Source of the DNA: Chloroflexota bacterium
GTDB lineage: Bacteria > Chloroflexota > Limnocylindria > Limnocylindrales > CSP1-4
Assembly (NCBI GenBank): GCA_029858845.1
Contig: JAOUEG010000064.1
Coordinates: 1-8,537, forward strand
Reading direction: 5' to 3'
Length of the DNA: 8,537 bases
A model generated the notes under the pieces. It did no database searches. It saw nothing but the letters and a program-made list of their open reading frames with translations, and was not told where the DNA came from. The stretch's first letter is position 1. Each line of letters opens with the position of its first letter. This document shows, piece by piece, positions 1 through 5,714 of this stretch. The position numbers and the translations under genes were made by a program.

Positions 1-1
1 T

Positions 2-49
2 GACCTCGAGGCGACCCTGCGGGGCCCCGAGACCTGGACGGTCGACTGA
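2..49 (+). CDS. C-terminal tail of an upstream gene (partial)
   Basis: An open frame enters from the left edge and ends with TGA at 47-49, giving the last 15 residues DLEATLRGPETWTVD. The gene would stop 38 bases before the next start. The fragment is too short to identify. It is called because the codons are GC-rich in the third position like the neighbours, and because the next gene has its own ribosome binding site just after the stop. One other frame is also open over this short stretch, so the call is tentative. Confidence 0.4.
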   Translation, partial: DLEATLRGPETWTVD

Positions 50-74
50 CGAACAATCTTCAGGCGTCAAGATC

Positions 75-80
75 AGGAGG
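75..80 (+). promoter_or_regulatory. Ribosome binding site deciding a TTG start
   Basis: A full AGGAGG Shine-Dalgarno core lies 7 bases before the TTG at 88. This is the strongest such site on the plus strand of the window, and it fixes the rare TTG as the start of the zinc-ribbon/CBS gene. The first codons from there also complete the N-terminal zinc ribbon. Confidence 0.8.
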
Positions 81-87
81 CGGTCAC

Positions 88-594
88 TTGCGGCTCCAGT
101 GCCCTAGCTGTGGGTTCGAGTATCTGACGGGGGCCCAGGTCTGCGACAACTGTGGCGCAGACCTCGCCGGCCACGACGTCCCCGAGCAGGCGCCCTCGTT
201 CCGGGGCGCGCTCATGGGGGAGCATCTCGACGCTCTCGGCATGACGGAACCGGTCTTCGTCACGCCGGCCACCCAGCTCGATGCCGTCGTTGCCCGGATG
301 CAGGAAGCGGAGGTGGACTGCGTGCTCGTCGTCGAAGATGCGCAGTTGGTCGGGATCTTCACGGACCGCGACGCCGTGGTGAAGAGTGCCGGCAAGCGCC
401 TCGGGTCCTCTCGGGTCAGCGACTTCATGACCGCGGATCCCGTGGTCGTGCGCCATGACGATCCGATCGCCATCGTGATCCACAAGATGGCGGTCGGCGG
501 ATTCCGTCACATCCCGGTCGTCGAGGATGGCCGACCGATTGCCGTCGTTACCGCCCGAGACATCTTCCGCCACCTGGCGGCGGTCCTTGACTGA
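88..594 (+). CDS. Zinc-ribbon plus CBS-pair protein
   Basis: The 168-residue protein starts with a small zinc ribbon: Cys5-x2-Cys8 (CPSCGFEY) and Cys19-x2-Cys22 (CDNCG). After a short linker come two CBS repeats, about residues 48-103 and 111-166, forming a Bateman module. Each repeat ends in the usual strand and turn with a nucleotide-contact motif: GIFTDRD at 89-95 and AVVTARD at 152-158. CBS pairs generally bind adenosine nucleotides (AMP, ATP, SAM), and the Thr/Asp pattern here fits that. No catalytic or membrane domain is attached, so it is probably a cytoplasmic energy or ligand sensor acting through a partner; which partner cannot be read from the sequence. The TTG start is supported by AGGAGG at 75-80. 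The stop overlaps the start of the next gene by 8 bases, so the two are probably co-translated. Confidence 0.88.
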   Translation: MRLQCPSCGFEYLTGAQVCDNCGADLAGHDVPEQAPSFRGALMGEHLDALGMTEPVFVTPATQLDAVVARMQEAEVDCVLVVEDAQLVGIFTDRDAVVKSAGKRLGSSRVSDFMTADPVVVRHDDPIAIVIHKMAVGGFRHIPVVEDGRPIAVVTARDIFRHLAAVLD

Positions 595-970
595 CGCGTC
601 GGGTGCGCCCCGGGTCCTCATCCTCGCCGACGACCTGATCTGGGCGGAGCGGCTCGTCGGGGCCGTCGCTGCCGTACCCGCTGTACCCGTCCGCGTCGGA
701 TCGCTTGCCCGGTTCGAGTCGGAGCTCCCGTCGGTTTCCGCGGCGATCGTCGATCTGACGGCGCGGGCATACGGCGGGATCGACGCGGTGGGGCGCGCCT
801 CCGCAGCAGGCATCCCGACCCTGGCCGTGGGCCAGCACGACGACCATGACCTGCGCAAGCGGGCGCTGGCCGCCGGCGCCGCGCGCGTGCTCGCCTATCG
901 CAAGCTGTCCGAGGACGGACCGGCCGCCATCGCGACGTTCCTGCAGCGCCACGTGACCAGCCCGGCATGA
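587..970 (+). CDS. Stand-alone receiver-like (CheY-fold) protein, atypical
   Basis: The frame is open from an ATG at 527, but that start would overlap the CBS gene by 68 bases and add a residue run with no homology-like character. The TTG at 587 overlaps the preceding stop by only 8 bases and gives a 127-residue protein beginning just before the first strand (RVLILADD, residues 9-16), so it is preferred. The pattern is receiver-like: an acidic pair D15/D16 after strand 1, a candidate phospho-acceptor Asp56 at the end of strand 3 (AAIVDL), a strand-4 segment IPTLAVG (76-82), and a helix then AGAARVLAYRK with Lys106 near the usual conserved lysine. The Thr/Ser and the KP motif expected in canonical receivers are not clear, so it may be a degenerate receiver. 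No output domain follows. It sits between the CBS gene and the M24 peptidase gene, and its TGA is shared with the next ATG. Confidence 0.62.
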   Translation: MTDASGAPRVLILADDLIWAERLVGAVAAVPAVPVRVGSLARFESELPSVSAAIVDLTARAYGGIDAVGRASAAGIPTLAVGQHDDHDLRKRALAAGAARVLAYRKLSEDGPAAIATFLQRHVTSPA

Positions 971-2109
971 ACGGGGGCGTTCGGCCGAGTATCCCGGCAG
1001 CTCGCTTCGCGGCGCGTCTGGGGCAGGCCGCCGAGGCGACCGAACGAGCGGGCATCGGGGCTCTGCTGATCGGGGTCGGCTCGGATCTGCGGTATCTGAC
1101 CGGCTATGCGGCGCTGCCGCTCGAGCGATGCACGATGCTGGTCGTTCGTCCGGGCGCGGATCCCTTCCTGGTCGTCCCGCGCCTCGAACTCGCTGCGGCG
1201 GAGGCGGGACTTCGGACCCCGGTGGAGATCCGGACATGGGACGAGACCGACGATCCCTACCGACTCTGTATCGCAGGACTTGCGGTCGATCGCGTGGCCG
1301 TGTCCGACACGATGCTGGCGATGCATCTGCTGCGACTCCAGGATGCCCTCGGGGCGGCCACACGCTTCGAGCTCTCTTCGTCTGTGCTGCGCGATATGCG
1401 CATGATCAAGGACCCCGACGAGATCGCCCTGCTTCGACTCGCCGCTGAGGCAGCCGATCGCGTCGTCGGCCAGATCGCCGCCGGCCGCCTCGTGGGCCGA
1501 ACCGAGGCCGACGTGGCGCGCGAGGTCCGTGAGCGATTGGTGGCCGAGGGGCACGAGGAGGCACACTTCGCGATCGTTGCCAGTGGTCCCGCCTCGGCAT
1601 CGCCGCATCACGACGCATCGGACCGGGTCATCCGCGCCGGCGAGCCGATCGTCCTGGACATCGGCGGCTCGCTGGGTGGCTACGGCTCGGACATCACCCG
1701 GACCCTCTGGGTGACCGGCGGCGATGCGACCCGGGGACCTGACGAGCGGTTCCGTGACCTGTTCGGCGTTCTCTACCACGCTCAGCAGGCAGCGGTCGAG
1801 GCCGTGCGTCCGGGCGCCACGTGCGAGGCCGTGGATGCGGCGGCTCGAACGCCCATCACGGACCAGGGATACGGTGAGGCCTTCTTCCATCGCACCGGGC
1901 ACGGGATCGGCCTCGATGGCCACGAGGACCCGTATATCGTCGTCGGGAACGCACTCCCGCTCAGCGAGGGCATGGCGTTCAGTATCGAACCCGGCATCTA
2001 CCTCGCGGGTCGGTACGGCGCCCGGATCGAGGACATCGTCGTGTGCGGCCAGGACGGCCCGATCGTGCTCAACGGCGCACCGCACGAACTGTGCGTCGTG
2101 GACGGTTGA
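967..2109 (+). CDS. M24 family metallopeptidase (Xaa-Pro dipeptidase/aminopeptidase type)
   Basis: This 380-residue protein has the two-part build of prolidase and aminopeptidase P: an N-terminal creatinase-like domain (about 1-140) and a C-terminal pita-bread domain (about 150-375). All five expected metal ligands are visible: Asp231 and Asp242 (DIGGSLGGYGSDITRT), His312 (HRTGHGIG), Glu341 (FSIEPGIY) and Glu355 (ARIEDIV). The accessory histidines His214/215 (SPHH) and His319 (GHED) are also in place. The family cleaves peptides next to proline using two Mn or Co ions and acts in the cytoplasm in peptide turnover. Whether this one is a dipeptidase (PepQ) or aminopeptidase (PepP) cannot be settled from sequence, so no symbol is given. 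Length is normal. The ATG overlaps the preceding stop (ATGA, 967-970) and there is no clear Shine-Dalgarno, so translation is probably coupled to the receiver-like gene. Confidence 0.93.
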   Translation: MNGGVRPSIPAARFAARLGQAAEATERAGIGALLIGVGSDLRYLTGYAALPLERCTMLVVRPGADPFLVVPRLELAAAEAGLRTPVEIRTWDETDDPYRLCIAGLAVDRVAVSDTMLAMHLLRLQDALGAATRFELSSSVLRDMRMIKDPDEIALLRLAAEAADRVVGQIAAGRLVGRTEADVAREVRERLVAEGHEEAHFAIVASGPASASPHHDASDRVIRAGEPIVLDIGGSLGGYGSDITRTLWVTGGDATRGPDERFRDLFGVLYHAQQAAVEAVRPGATCEAVDAAARTPITDQGYGEAFFHRTGHGIGLDGHEDPYIVVGNALPLSEGMAFSIEPGIYLAGRYGARIEDIVVCGQDGPIVLNGAPHELCVVDG

Positions 2110-2269
2110 GCGTCCCGCAGGAGGACGGCCGGCGACCCTGCGGTATCATCGCGGGAGCCGTCGCAACAGCGGCCCGCCCACCGACGAAAGATCCGATGCC
2201 CACGATCCAGCGGCGACGGTCCGTCGCCGAACCATCGAACAGCGGCCGACATGCCGCAGCCGCACGGTC
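2110..2269 (+). other. Intergenic stretch with two weak inverted repeats
   Basis: No convincing gene lies between the M24 stop and the ATG at 2270. The stretch holds CCGCAGG (2115-2121) pairing with CCTGCGG (2137-2143), then TATCAT (2144-2149), which resembles a -10 box but has no good -35 at 16-18 bases. A tighter 8-bp hairpin follows at 2211-2229. A short frame from ATG 2196 to 2273 lacks a ribosome binding site and is not called. The stretch may hold the end of the upstream transcript and the promoter of the next gene. Confidence 0.4.
2211..2229 (+). terminator. GC-rich hairpin, possible weak terminator
   Basis: CGGCGACG (2211-2218) and CGTCGCCG (2222-2229) form a perfect 8-bp stem with a 3-base loop. 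No T-run follows, so intrinsic termination is doubtful. It could equally be structure in the leader of the gene starting near 2270. Confidence 0.3.
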
Positions 2270-2872
2270 ATGAGCCGCCGCCACCATGGACGGTCTCGTC
2301 ACGGGCGATCCCGCCCGGATGGCTCCCGGCCGCCGACGCGGACCACGCCCGCCCCCGGTGCCCCCCCGGCGGGGAGTGCCTCGGCCGATGCGCACGACGA
2401 TGCCAGGCCGACGACGCCCTCGCCCTCGGCCATCGACGCCGGCGCGATCCCGAAGGCCATTCGGGCAGACGCTCCGATCCCGCGCCCGCCGACGGATGGC
2501 GTGACCCTCCCCGGACCCGCCCCGGCGTCGGTCCCACCTTCGATCGACGCCCCGAGGCCGCGCACGAATGGTCATGCCGCGCAGGGTCCCGGCGGCAGCT
2601 GCACGGCTCCCCAGCTCCGGCGGTTCATCAAGAGCCGACCGTACGTCCCGATGCACGAGCTGCGCCGCCGTTTTGCCATCGAGGGCGCCGACGACGACGT
2701 GACGCAGGTCGTGCTGGATGCAGGCAGCGTGTACGTCGGACTCCCGTCCCGCGAGGGTTCGCTTCTCGGCGAGCTGCTGCGCGGCGGCGAGATCGGCTAC
2801 GAACTGTCGCTTGATCCTCGCAGCCCGGTCGTGATCGGCGTCTATCCCATGCGACCCGTCGCCCGCGGCTGA
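2270..2872 (+). CDS. Unrecognised protein: disordered Pro/Ala-rich N-terminus plus compact C-terminal domain
   Basis: The frame runs to TGA at 2870-2872, and from the only nearby in-frame ATG (2270) it gives 200 residues. I do not recognise a named family. Residues 1-112 are rich in Pro, Ala, Arg, Ser and Asp and look disordered. Residues 113-198 look folded: a helix QLRRFIKSR, then YVPMHELRRRFAIEG (125-139), a strand VTQVVLDAGSVYVGLP (144-159), a helix SLLGELLRGGEIG (164-176), and a final strand VVIGVYPMRP (187-196). The helix-loop-helix followed by strands is compatible with a winged-helix-like or small regulatory domain, but that is inference. There is no signal peptide or membrane segment. 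The start has no Shine-Dalgarno, and the first 22 residues (seven Arg and three His) look unlike normal coding sequence. An alternative start at 2286 in another frame would join this frame if the C-run at 2361-2367 were one base longer. The 3' two thirds are well supported; the 5' end is not. Confidence 0.6.
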   Translation: MSRRHHGRSRHGRSRPDGSRPPTRTTPAPGAPPAGSASADAHDDARPTTPSPSAIDAGAIPKAIRADAPIPRPPTDGVTLPGPAPASVPPSIDAPRPRTNGHAAQGPGGSCTAPQLRRFIKSRPYVPMHELRRRFAIEGADDDVTQVVLDAGSVYVGLPSREGSLLGELLRGGEIGYELSLDPRSPVVIGVYPMRPVARG

Positions 2873-2925
2873 CCCGTCCGGATCCTTGACCGGATCGCAC
2901 CGAACGGTGGCCCCATCGGTGCGCG

Positions 2926-2931
2926 TAGGAT
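2926..2931 (+). promoter_or_regulatory. TAGGAT: overlapping candidate -10 box or ribosome binding site for the Crp/Fnr gene
   Basis: TAGGAT lies 7 bases before the ATG at 2939. It can be read in two ways: as a TAnnnT -10 element that would give a leaderless message starting at that ATG, or as an AGGA ribosome binding site (2927-2930). Either reading favours ATG 2939 over ATG 2930. A TTGACC at 2886-2891 is too far upstream (34 bases) to be the matching -35 box. Confidence 0.4.
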
Positions 2932-3667
2932 GACGCGCATGGTCGGTTCCGGCGGCGATCCATCCCTGGCCCGGGAGGCACTTCGTTCCTGCCGCCTGTT
3001 CCGCGACGTTGACGACGCCTCCCTGGCACTCGTTGCGGCGGCGCTGCGTCCACGCCGATTCCGCCGAGGGGAGACCGTGTTCCACGCCGGTGATCCGGGC
3101 GACACCCTGTTCATCGTGACCGATGGTCAGGTCAAGATCACGGTTCCGCCCGACGATGGCTCCGAGTCGGCCATCCTGACGACGATCCGGCCCGGAGGGT
3201 TCTTCGGCGAATTGGCGCTCCTTGATGAGGCGCCGCGCTCCGCGACGGCCGTCGCGCTCGATGCGGCCCAGACTGTCGTCCTGCGGCGGGAGGCCTTCGA
3301 CGCCCTGATCGACACGCAGCCGGCACTCAGGCGGGCGCTGCTCGCGGCCCTCGCCGGCGAGATCCGCCGGCTCACCGCACAGGTTGAGGACCTTCACTTC
3401 CTGGACCTTCCGGGTCGGCTCGTGCGCCACATCCTGCGGATGCTGGCCGAGGACCGGATCAGTCCGGGCGGGTCGGCTGCCGGGGGCGGCGAGCATCGAC
3501 TTCCGTGGCCGTACACCCAGGCCGAACTGGCCGCGATGATCGGCGGCTCGCGGCAGTCGGTGAATCGCCTGTTGGCAGATTTCGTCGCCCGGGACCTCCT
3601 GCGATTCGAGGGCGATGAACTCGTGATCCCCGACGCTGCGCGACTGGCAGCGACGGCGCGACGATGA
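2930..3667 (+). CDS. Crp/Fnr family transcriptional regulator
   Basis: From ATG 2930 the protein has 245 residues; the ATG at 2939 (242 residues) is at least as likely because AGGA sits 8 bases before it. Residues about 22-135 form a cyclic-nucleotide-binding beta-barrel: GDTLFIVTDGQVKI (57-70) and the phosphate-cassette-like segment FFGELALLDEAPRSATAVA, with Glu94 and Arg103 in the positions used to hold cAMP/cGMP in CRP. A long dimerisation helix follows (about 135-175). Next is a winged HTH with YTQAELAAMIGGSRQSVNRL (195-214), where the SRQSVNR recognition helix is typical of the family. There are no clustered cysteines, which argues against an FNR-type iron-sulfur sensor. It most likely binds a small ligand and controls transcription; targets are unknown. 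It stands first in a same-strand run with the GAF and S8 genes, 10 bases before the GAF start, so it may control its own operon. Confidence 0.93.
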   Translation: MTRMVGSGGDPSLAREALRSCRLFRDVDDASLALVAAALRPRRFRRGETVFHAGDPGDTLFIVTDGQVKITVPPDDGSESAILTTIRPGGFFGELALLDEAPRSATAVALDAAQTVVLRREAFDALIDTQPALRRALLAALAGEIRRLTAQVEDLHFLDLPGRLVRHILRMLAEDRISPGGSAAGGGEHRLPWPYTQAELAAMIGGSRQSVNRLLADFVARDLLRFEGDELVIPDAARLAATARR

Positions 3668-3677
3668 GTGACTCGCA

Positions 3678-4490
3678 GTGAGCGACCGCAGGGAGGCATC
3701 GCGTCAGGCCGCGTTGGAAGCCCTCGTGGCCGTCGCCCGGCGGCTCGGTGCCTCGAGCAGGCTCACGACGCCGGTCGATGACGCGCTCCTGACGGCCGTC
3801 GCACGCACCGCAGCCACCGTCCTGGATGCCCAGGCCGCGTCCATCGCCGTCCACGACCCGACGCGGGGCCGCCTGGTATTCGTCGCCGCGGCGGGTCCGG
3901 CGGCGGGCGAGGTCGTCGGCCTCGACATCGACGATTCGGTCGGGATCGCCGGGTACGCCTTCTCCACGGGTCAGCCACTGGCCGTGGCGGACGTCAGCGC
4001 GGACCCGCGATTCGACCGGACCGTCGCCGAGGTGACCGGCTACGTGCCCGGCTCCATCCTTGCCACGCCGCTCACCGATGACGATGGGACGATCGGGGTG
4101 CTGGAGGCCCTGGACCGTCGCACCGGAACCTTCTCGCTTCGGGATCTCGACGTCGCCGCGGCGATCGCGGGGGAGGCGGTTGCGGTCGTTCGGGCGGGCC
4201 GCGCCCGCCACGATGCGGCCGGCCTGCTCCGCGGAGCGCTCCGCGCGGTTCTCGCGGCCGAGTCCGAGGGAGACCCGCTGGACGACGAGGCGATCGACGC
4301 CCTGGTCGAGGACGTGGTTGCGTCGCTTCCAGGCGATCCTGACGATCCGACCTTGCGCCTGGCGGACCGGATCGCCCGCCTCCGCGAGGTGGATCCGGAC
4401 TCCGTCGAACTTGCGATCGAGTGGCTGGACGTCCTGTTGCGCCGAGGCGGCCGCGGCCGGCGTTCGATGGGCCGGAGTCCCCGCCCGTGA
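3678..4490 (+). CDS. GAF-domain protein
   Basis: This 270-residue protein has a GAF domain at about residues 32-172. It shows the characteristic GIAGYAFSTGQPLAVADVSA (89-108) followed by DPRFD, then SILATPL (126-132) and GTIGVLEALDRR (137-148). A helical C-terminal part follows (about 175-256), acidic in its first half, then a short Arg-rich tail. No kinase, cyclase, HD or DNA-binding domain is attached, so signalling output would have to go through a partner. GAF domains bind cyclic nucleotides, tetrapyrroles or other small molecules; the ligand here is unknown. The GTG start at 3678 is the first in-frame start after the Crp/Fnr stop, with only a weak ribosome binding site. The stop overlaps the GTG start of the S8 protease gene by 4 bases (GTGA, 4487-4490), so the two proteins are probably made together and may work together. 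Confidence 0.87.
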   Translation: MSDRREASRQAALEALVAVARRLGASSRLTTPVDDALLTAVARTAATVLDAQAASIAVHDPTRGRLVFVAAAGPAAGEVVGLDIDDSVGIAGYAFSTGQPLAVADVSADPRFDRTVAEVTGYVPGSILATPLTDDDGTIGVLEALDRRTGTFSLRDLDVAAAIAGEAVAVVRAGRARHDAAGLLRGALRAVLAAESEGDPLDDEAIDALVEDVVASLPGDPDDPTLRLADRIARLREVDPDSVELAIEWLDVLLRRGGRGRRSMGRSPRP

Positions 4491-5302
4491 CCGACGTCCT
4501 CCCGGCATGGAGCGAGGCCTTCACCGGGCCCACGCGTGACCATCTGGTCAGGGCCGCGGCCCCCGGGTCTCTGGACCGGGCCGAGGTGTTCGGCGACGCC
4601 GACGGCCGGGGAGTGACCGTGGCGGTGGTGGACTCGGGGGTGGACGGCGCTCACCCGGCCGTCGCCGGACGCCTCGTCCGACGGCTTCGCGTGGAGGTGG
4701 ATGGCGATGATGCCGTGGTCCTGGACGATCCGGGGGTCGAGGACCTGGTCGGTCATGGCACCGCATGCGCCGGCATCATCGCCGCGGTCGCCCCGGCCGT
4801 GGAGATCGTGTCCATTCGCGTCCTCGGAGCGGACAACCGGGGCAAGGGACGCGCCGTCGCCGAAGCCATCGATTGGGCGGTCGTGAACGGAATCGCGGTG
4901 GTGAACCTGAGTCTGTCTTCCCGCAGCGAGGCGATGTTCGGGTCATTCCACGACCTGGCTGACCGGGCCTACTTCGCGAACACCCTGCTCGTCTGCGCGG
5001 CGAACAACGTGCCCGGCCCCTCATATCCGTCGCTGTTCGCCGCGGTCCTGTCCGTTGCCGCCCACGACGTCCGCGACCCGGACGTCTGGTTCTACAACCC
5101 GTCGCCACCCGTCGAGTTCGGCGCCTACGGCCTGGATGTCGACGTGGCCTGGCGGGACGGCGGGCGCATCCGAGCCACCGGCAATTCGTTCGCTGCGCCC
5201 CATCTCGCCGGGCAGGCAGCCCGCCTGCGGTCACGCTACCCGGGCGCCACGCCGTTCGAGATCAAGGCCCTCCTGGCAGCGACCGCCAGCGATCCCCGCT
5301 GA
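4487..5302 (+). CDS. Compact S8 (subtilisin-family) serine protease, probably intracellular
   Basis: The frame is open from a GTG at 4421, but the GTG at 4487 overlaps the GAF stop as GTGA and removes a low-complexity leader, so it is preferred; it gives 271 residues. The full catalytic set is present: Asp49 (VAVVDSGVDGAHP), His90 (VGHGTACAGI), the oxyanion-hole Asn at 173/174 (VCAANN, usually AAGN) and Ser234 (TGNSFAAPHLAGQAA, where most relatives have GTSMAAPH). The whole protein is close to a bare subtilase catalytic domain. There is no signal peptide, membrane helix or recognisable inhibitory propeptide; the roughly 40 residues before the first strand are too short for a normal prodomain. 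It is therefore probably made active in the cytoplasm, or held in check by a partner such as the GAF protein. Possible roles are general proteolysis or cleavage of a dedicated peptide substrate; the 65-residue peptide gene converges on it from 5601. Confidence 0.9.
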   Translation: MTDVLPAWSEAFTGPTRDHLVRAAAPGSLDRAEVFGDADGRGVTVAVVDSGVDGAHPAVAGRLVRRLRVEVDGDDAVVLDDPGVEDLVGHGTACAGIIAAVAPAVEIVSIRVLGADNRGKGRAVAEAIDWAVVNGIAVVNLSLSSRSEAMFGSFHDLADRAYFANTLLVCAANNVPGPSYPSLFAAVLSVAAHDVRDPDVWFYNPSPPVEFGAYGLDVDVAWRDGGRIRATGNSFAAPHLAGQAARLRSRYPGATPFEIKALLAATASDPR

Positions 5303-5324
5303 TTCGCGACCCGGCAGAATCGAA

Positions 5325-5352
5325 CGACCGCCCGGTGGGAGCCGGGCGGTCG
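5325..5352. terminator. Perfect 11-bp hairpin between convergent genes
   Basis: CGACCGCCCGG (5325-5335) and CCGGGCGGTCG (5342-5352) form a perfect 11-bp stem with a 6-base loop, 22 bases after the S8 stop and 51 bases beyond the stop of the convergent peptide gene. On the plus side no T-run follows. On the minus side the bases after the stem read TTCGATTCT, mildly T-rich. It probably ends transcription from both directions. Confidence 0.7.
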
Positions 5353-5403
5353 AGCGAGAAGGAAACGTCCGGTCAGCGGCCGGGACAGCTTGTGACGGCT
5401 TGG

Positions 5404-5601
5404 TCAGACCTCGTCCGCGTCGTCATCCACGGGTGACGGGATGTTCTCACCCCCGTGGCCGGTCCCCCTGGAGCCGCCGAACGCGGGCGGTGCGGTGAGC
5501 GGAAGCCCATGGCCCTCGACGTCATCGCCGTCCACAAGGCCCTGGCGATCTTCGGGCTCGATCAGGCCCTCCTTGGGGAGTCGCAGGAGTCGCTTGTCCA
5601 T
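5404..5601 (-). CDS. Small acidic peptide (65 residues) with a DDVEGH core, possible precursor peptide
   Basis: The peptide starts with a basic, leucine-rich segment (MDKRLLRLPKEGL, 1-13). It then has an acidic middle with DGDDVEGHGLPL (24-35), a Pro/Gly-rich part with a second GHG (48-50) and an acidic tail (VDDDADEV). I count 15 acidic and 6 basic residues, no Cys and only four Ser/Thr, so thioether-bridge or thiazole modification is unlikely. It is called real because GGGAAGGA (5609-5616 on the complement) lies 7 bases before the ATG, a candidate promoter lies upstream, and a hairpin follows its stop. From memory only, short hypothetical proteins of high-GC bacteria sometimes carry similar D-V-E-G-H cores, but I cannot name a family. 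The function is unknown. Its place between an intracellular subtilase and an exporter suggests a cleaved or exported peptide; a small regulatory protein is equally open. Confidence 0.66.
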   Translation of the reverse strand: MDKRLLRLPKEGLIEPEDRQGLVDGDDVEGHGLPLTAPPAFGGSRGTGHGGENIPSPVDDDADEV

Positions 5602-5608
5602 GGTGCCG

Positions 5609-5616
5609 TCCTTCCC
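5609..5616 (-). promoter_or_regulatory. Ribosome binding site of the small peptide gene
   Basis: On the minus strand GGGAAGGA stands 7 bases before the ATG at 5601-5599. It includes AAGGA of the Shine-Dalgarno consensus. It is the main evidence that the 65-codon frame is translated. Confidence 0.65.
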
Positions 5617-5646
5617 GTGTCGTCGGTTCGCTTACCGATGCGGGGG

Positions 5647-5675
5647 ACTGTACATGTTTCACGGCGCGTTGCGAA
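5647..5675 (-). promoter_or_regulatory. Candidate sigma70-type promoter of the small peptide gene
   Basis: On the minus strand TTCGCA (5675-5670) and TACAGT (5652-5647) are separated by exactly 17 bases, each matching four of six consensus positions. The predicted start near 5640 gives a leader of about 38 bases. The overlapping palindromes TGTACA (5649-5654) and ACATGT (5652-5657) cover the -10 box. The 113-base gap between the exporter stop and the peptide start otherwise holds no gene. Transcription through from the exporter gene is also possible. Confidence 0.45.
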
Positions 5676-5714
5676 GCCCCCGACCGACCCGGTCGATGTC
5701 AGCTGCGCGACACG

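Noticed and set aside
895..2085. A 396-codon open frame on the minus strand opposite the M24 peptidase
   Set aside because: The plus strand carries a full metallopeptidase with all metal ligands. The antisense product shows no domain features.
2196..2273. Short 25-codon frame from ATG 2196
   Set aside because: No ribosome binding site, Arg/Ser/Ala-rich sequence, and it ends just after the candidate start of the next gene.
2069..3496. A 475-codon open frame on the minus strand
   Set aside because: It covers the Crp/Fnr gene and the 2270 gene in antisense, is Arg/Gly/Asp rich, has no recognisable motif, and spans real gene boundaries.
3459..4508. A 349-codon minus-strand frame opposite the GAF gene
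   Set aside because: No motif, strongly biased composition, and it overlaps a well-supported GAF protein gene in antisense.
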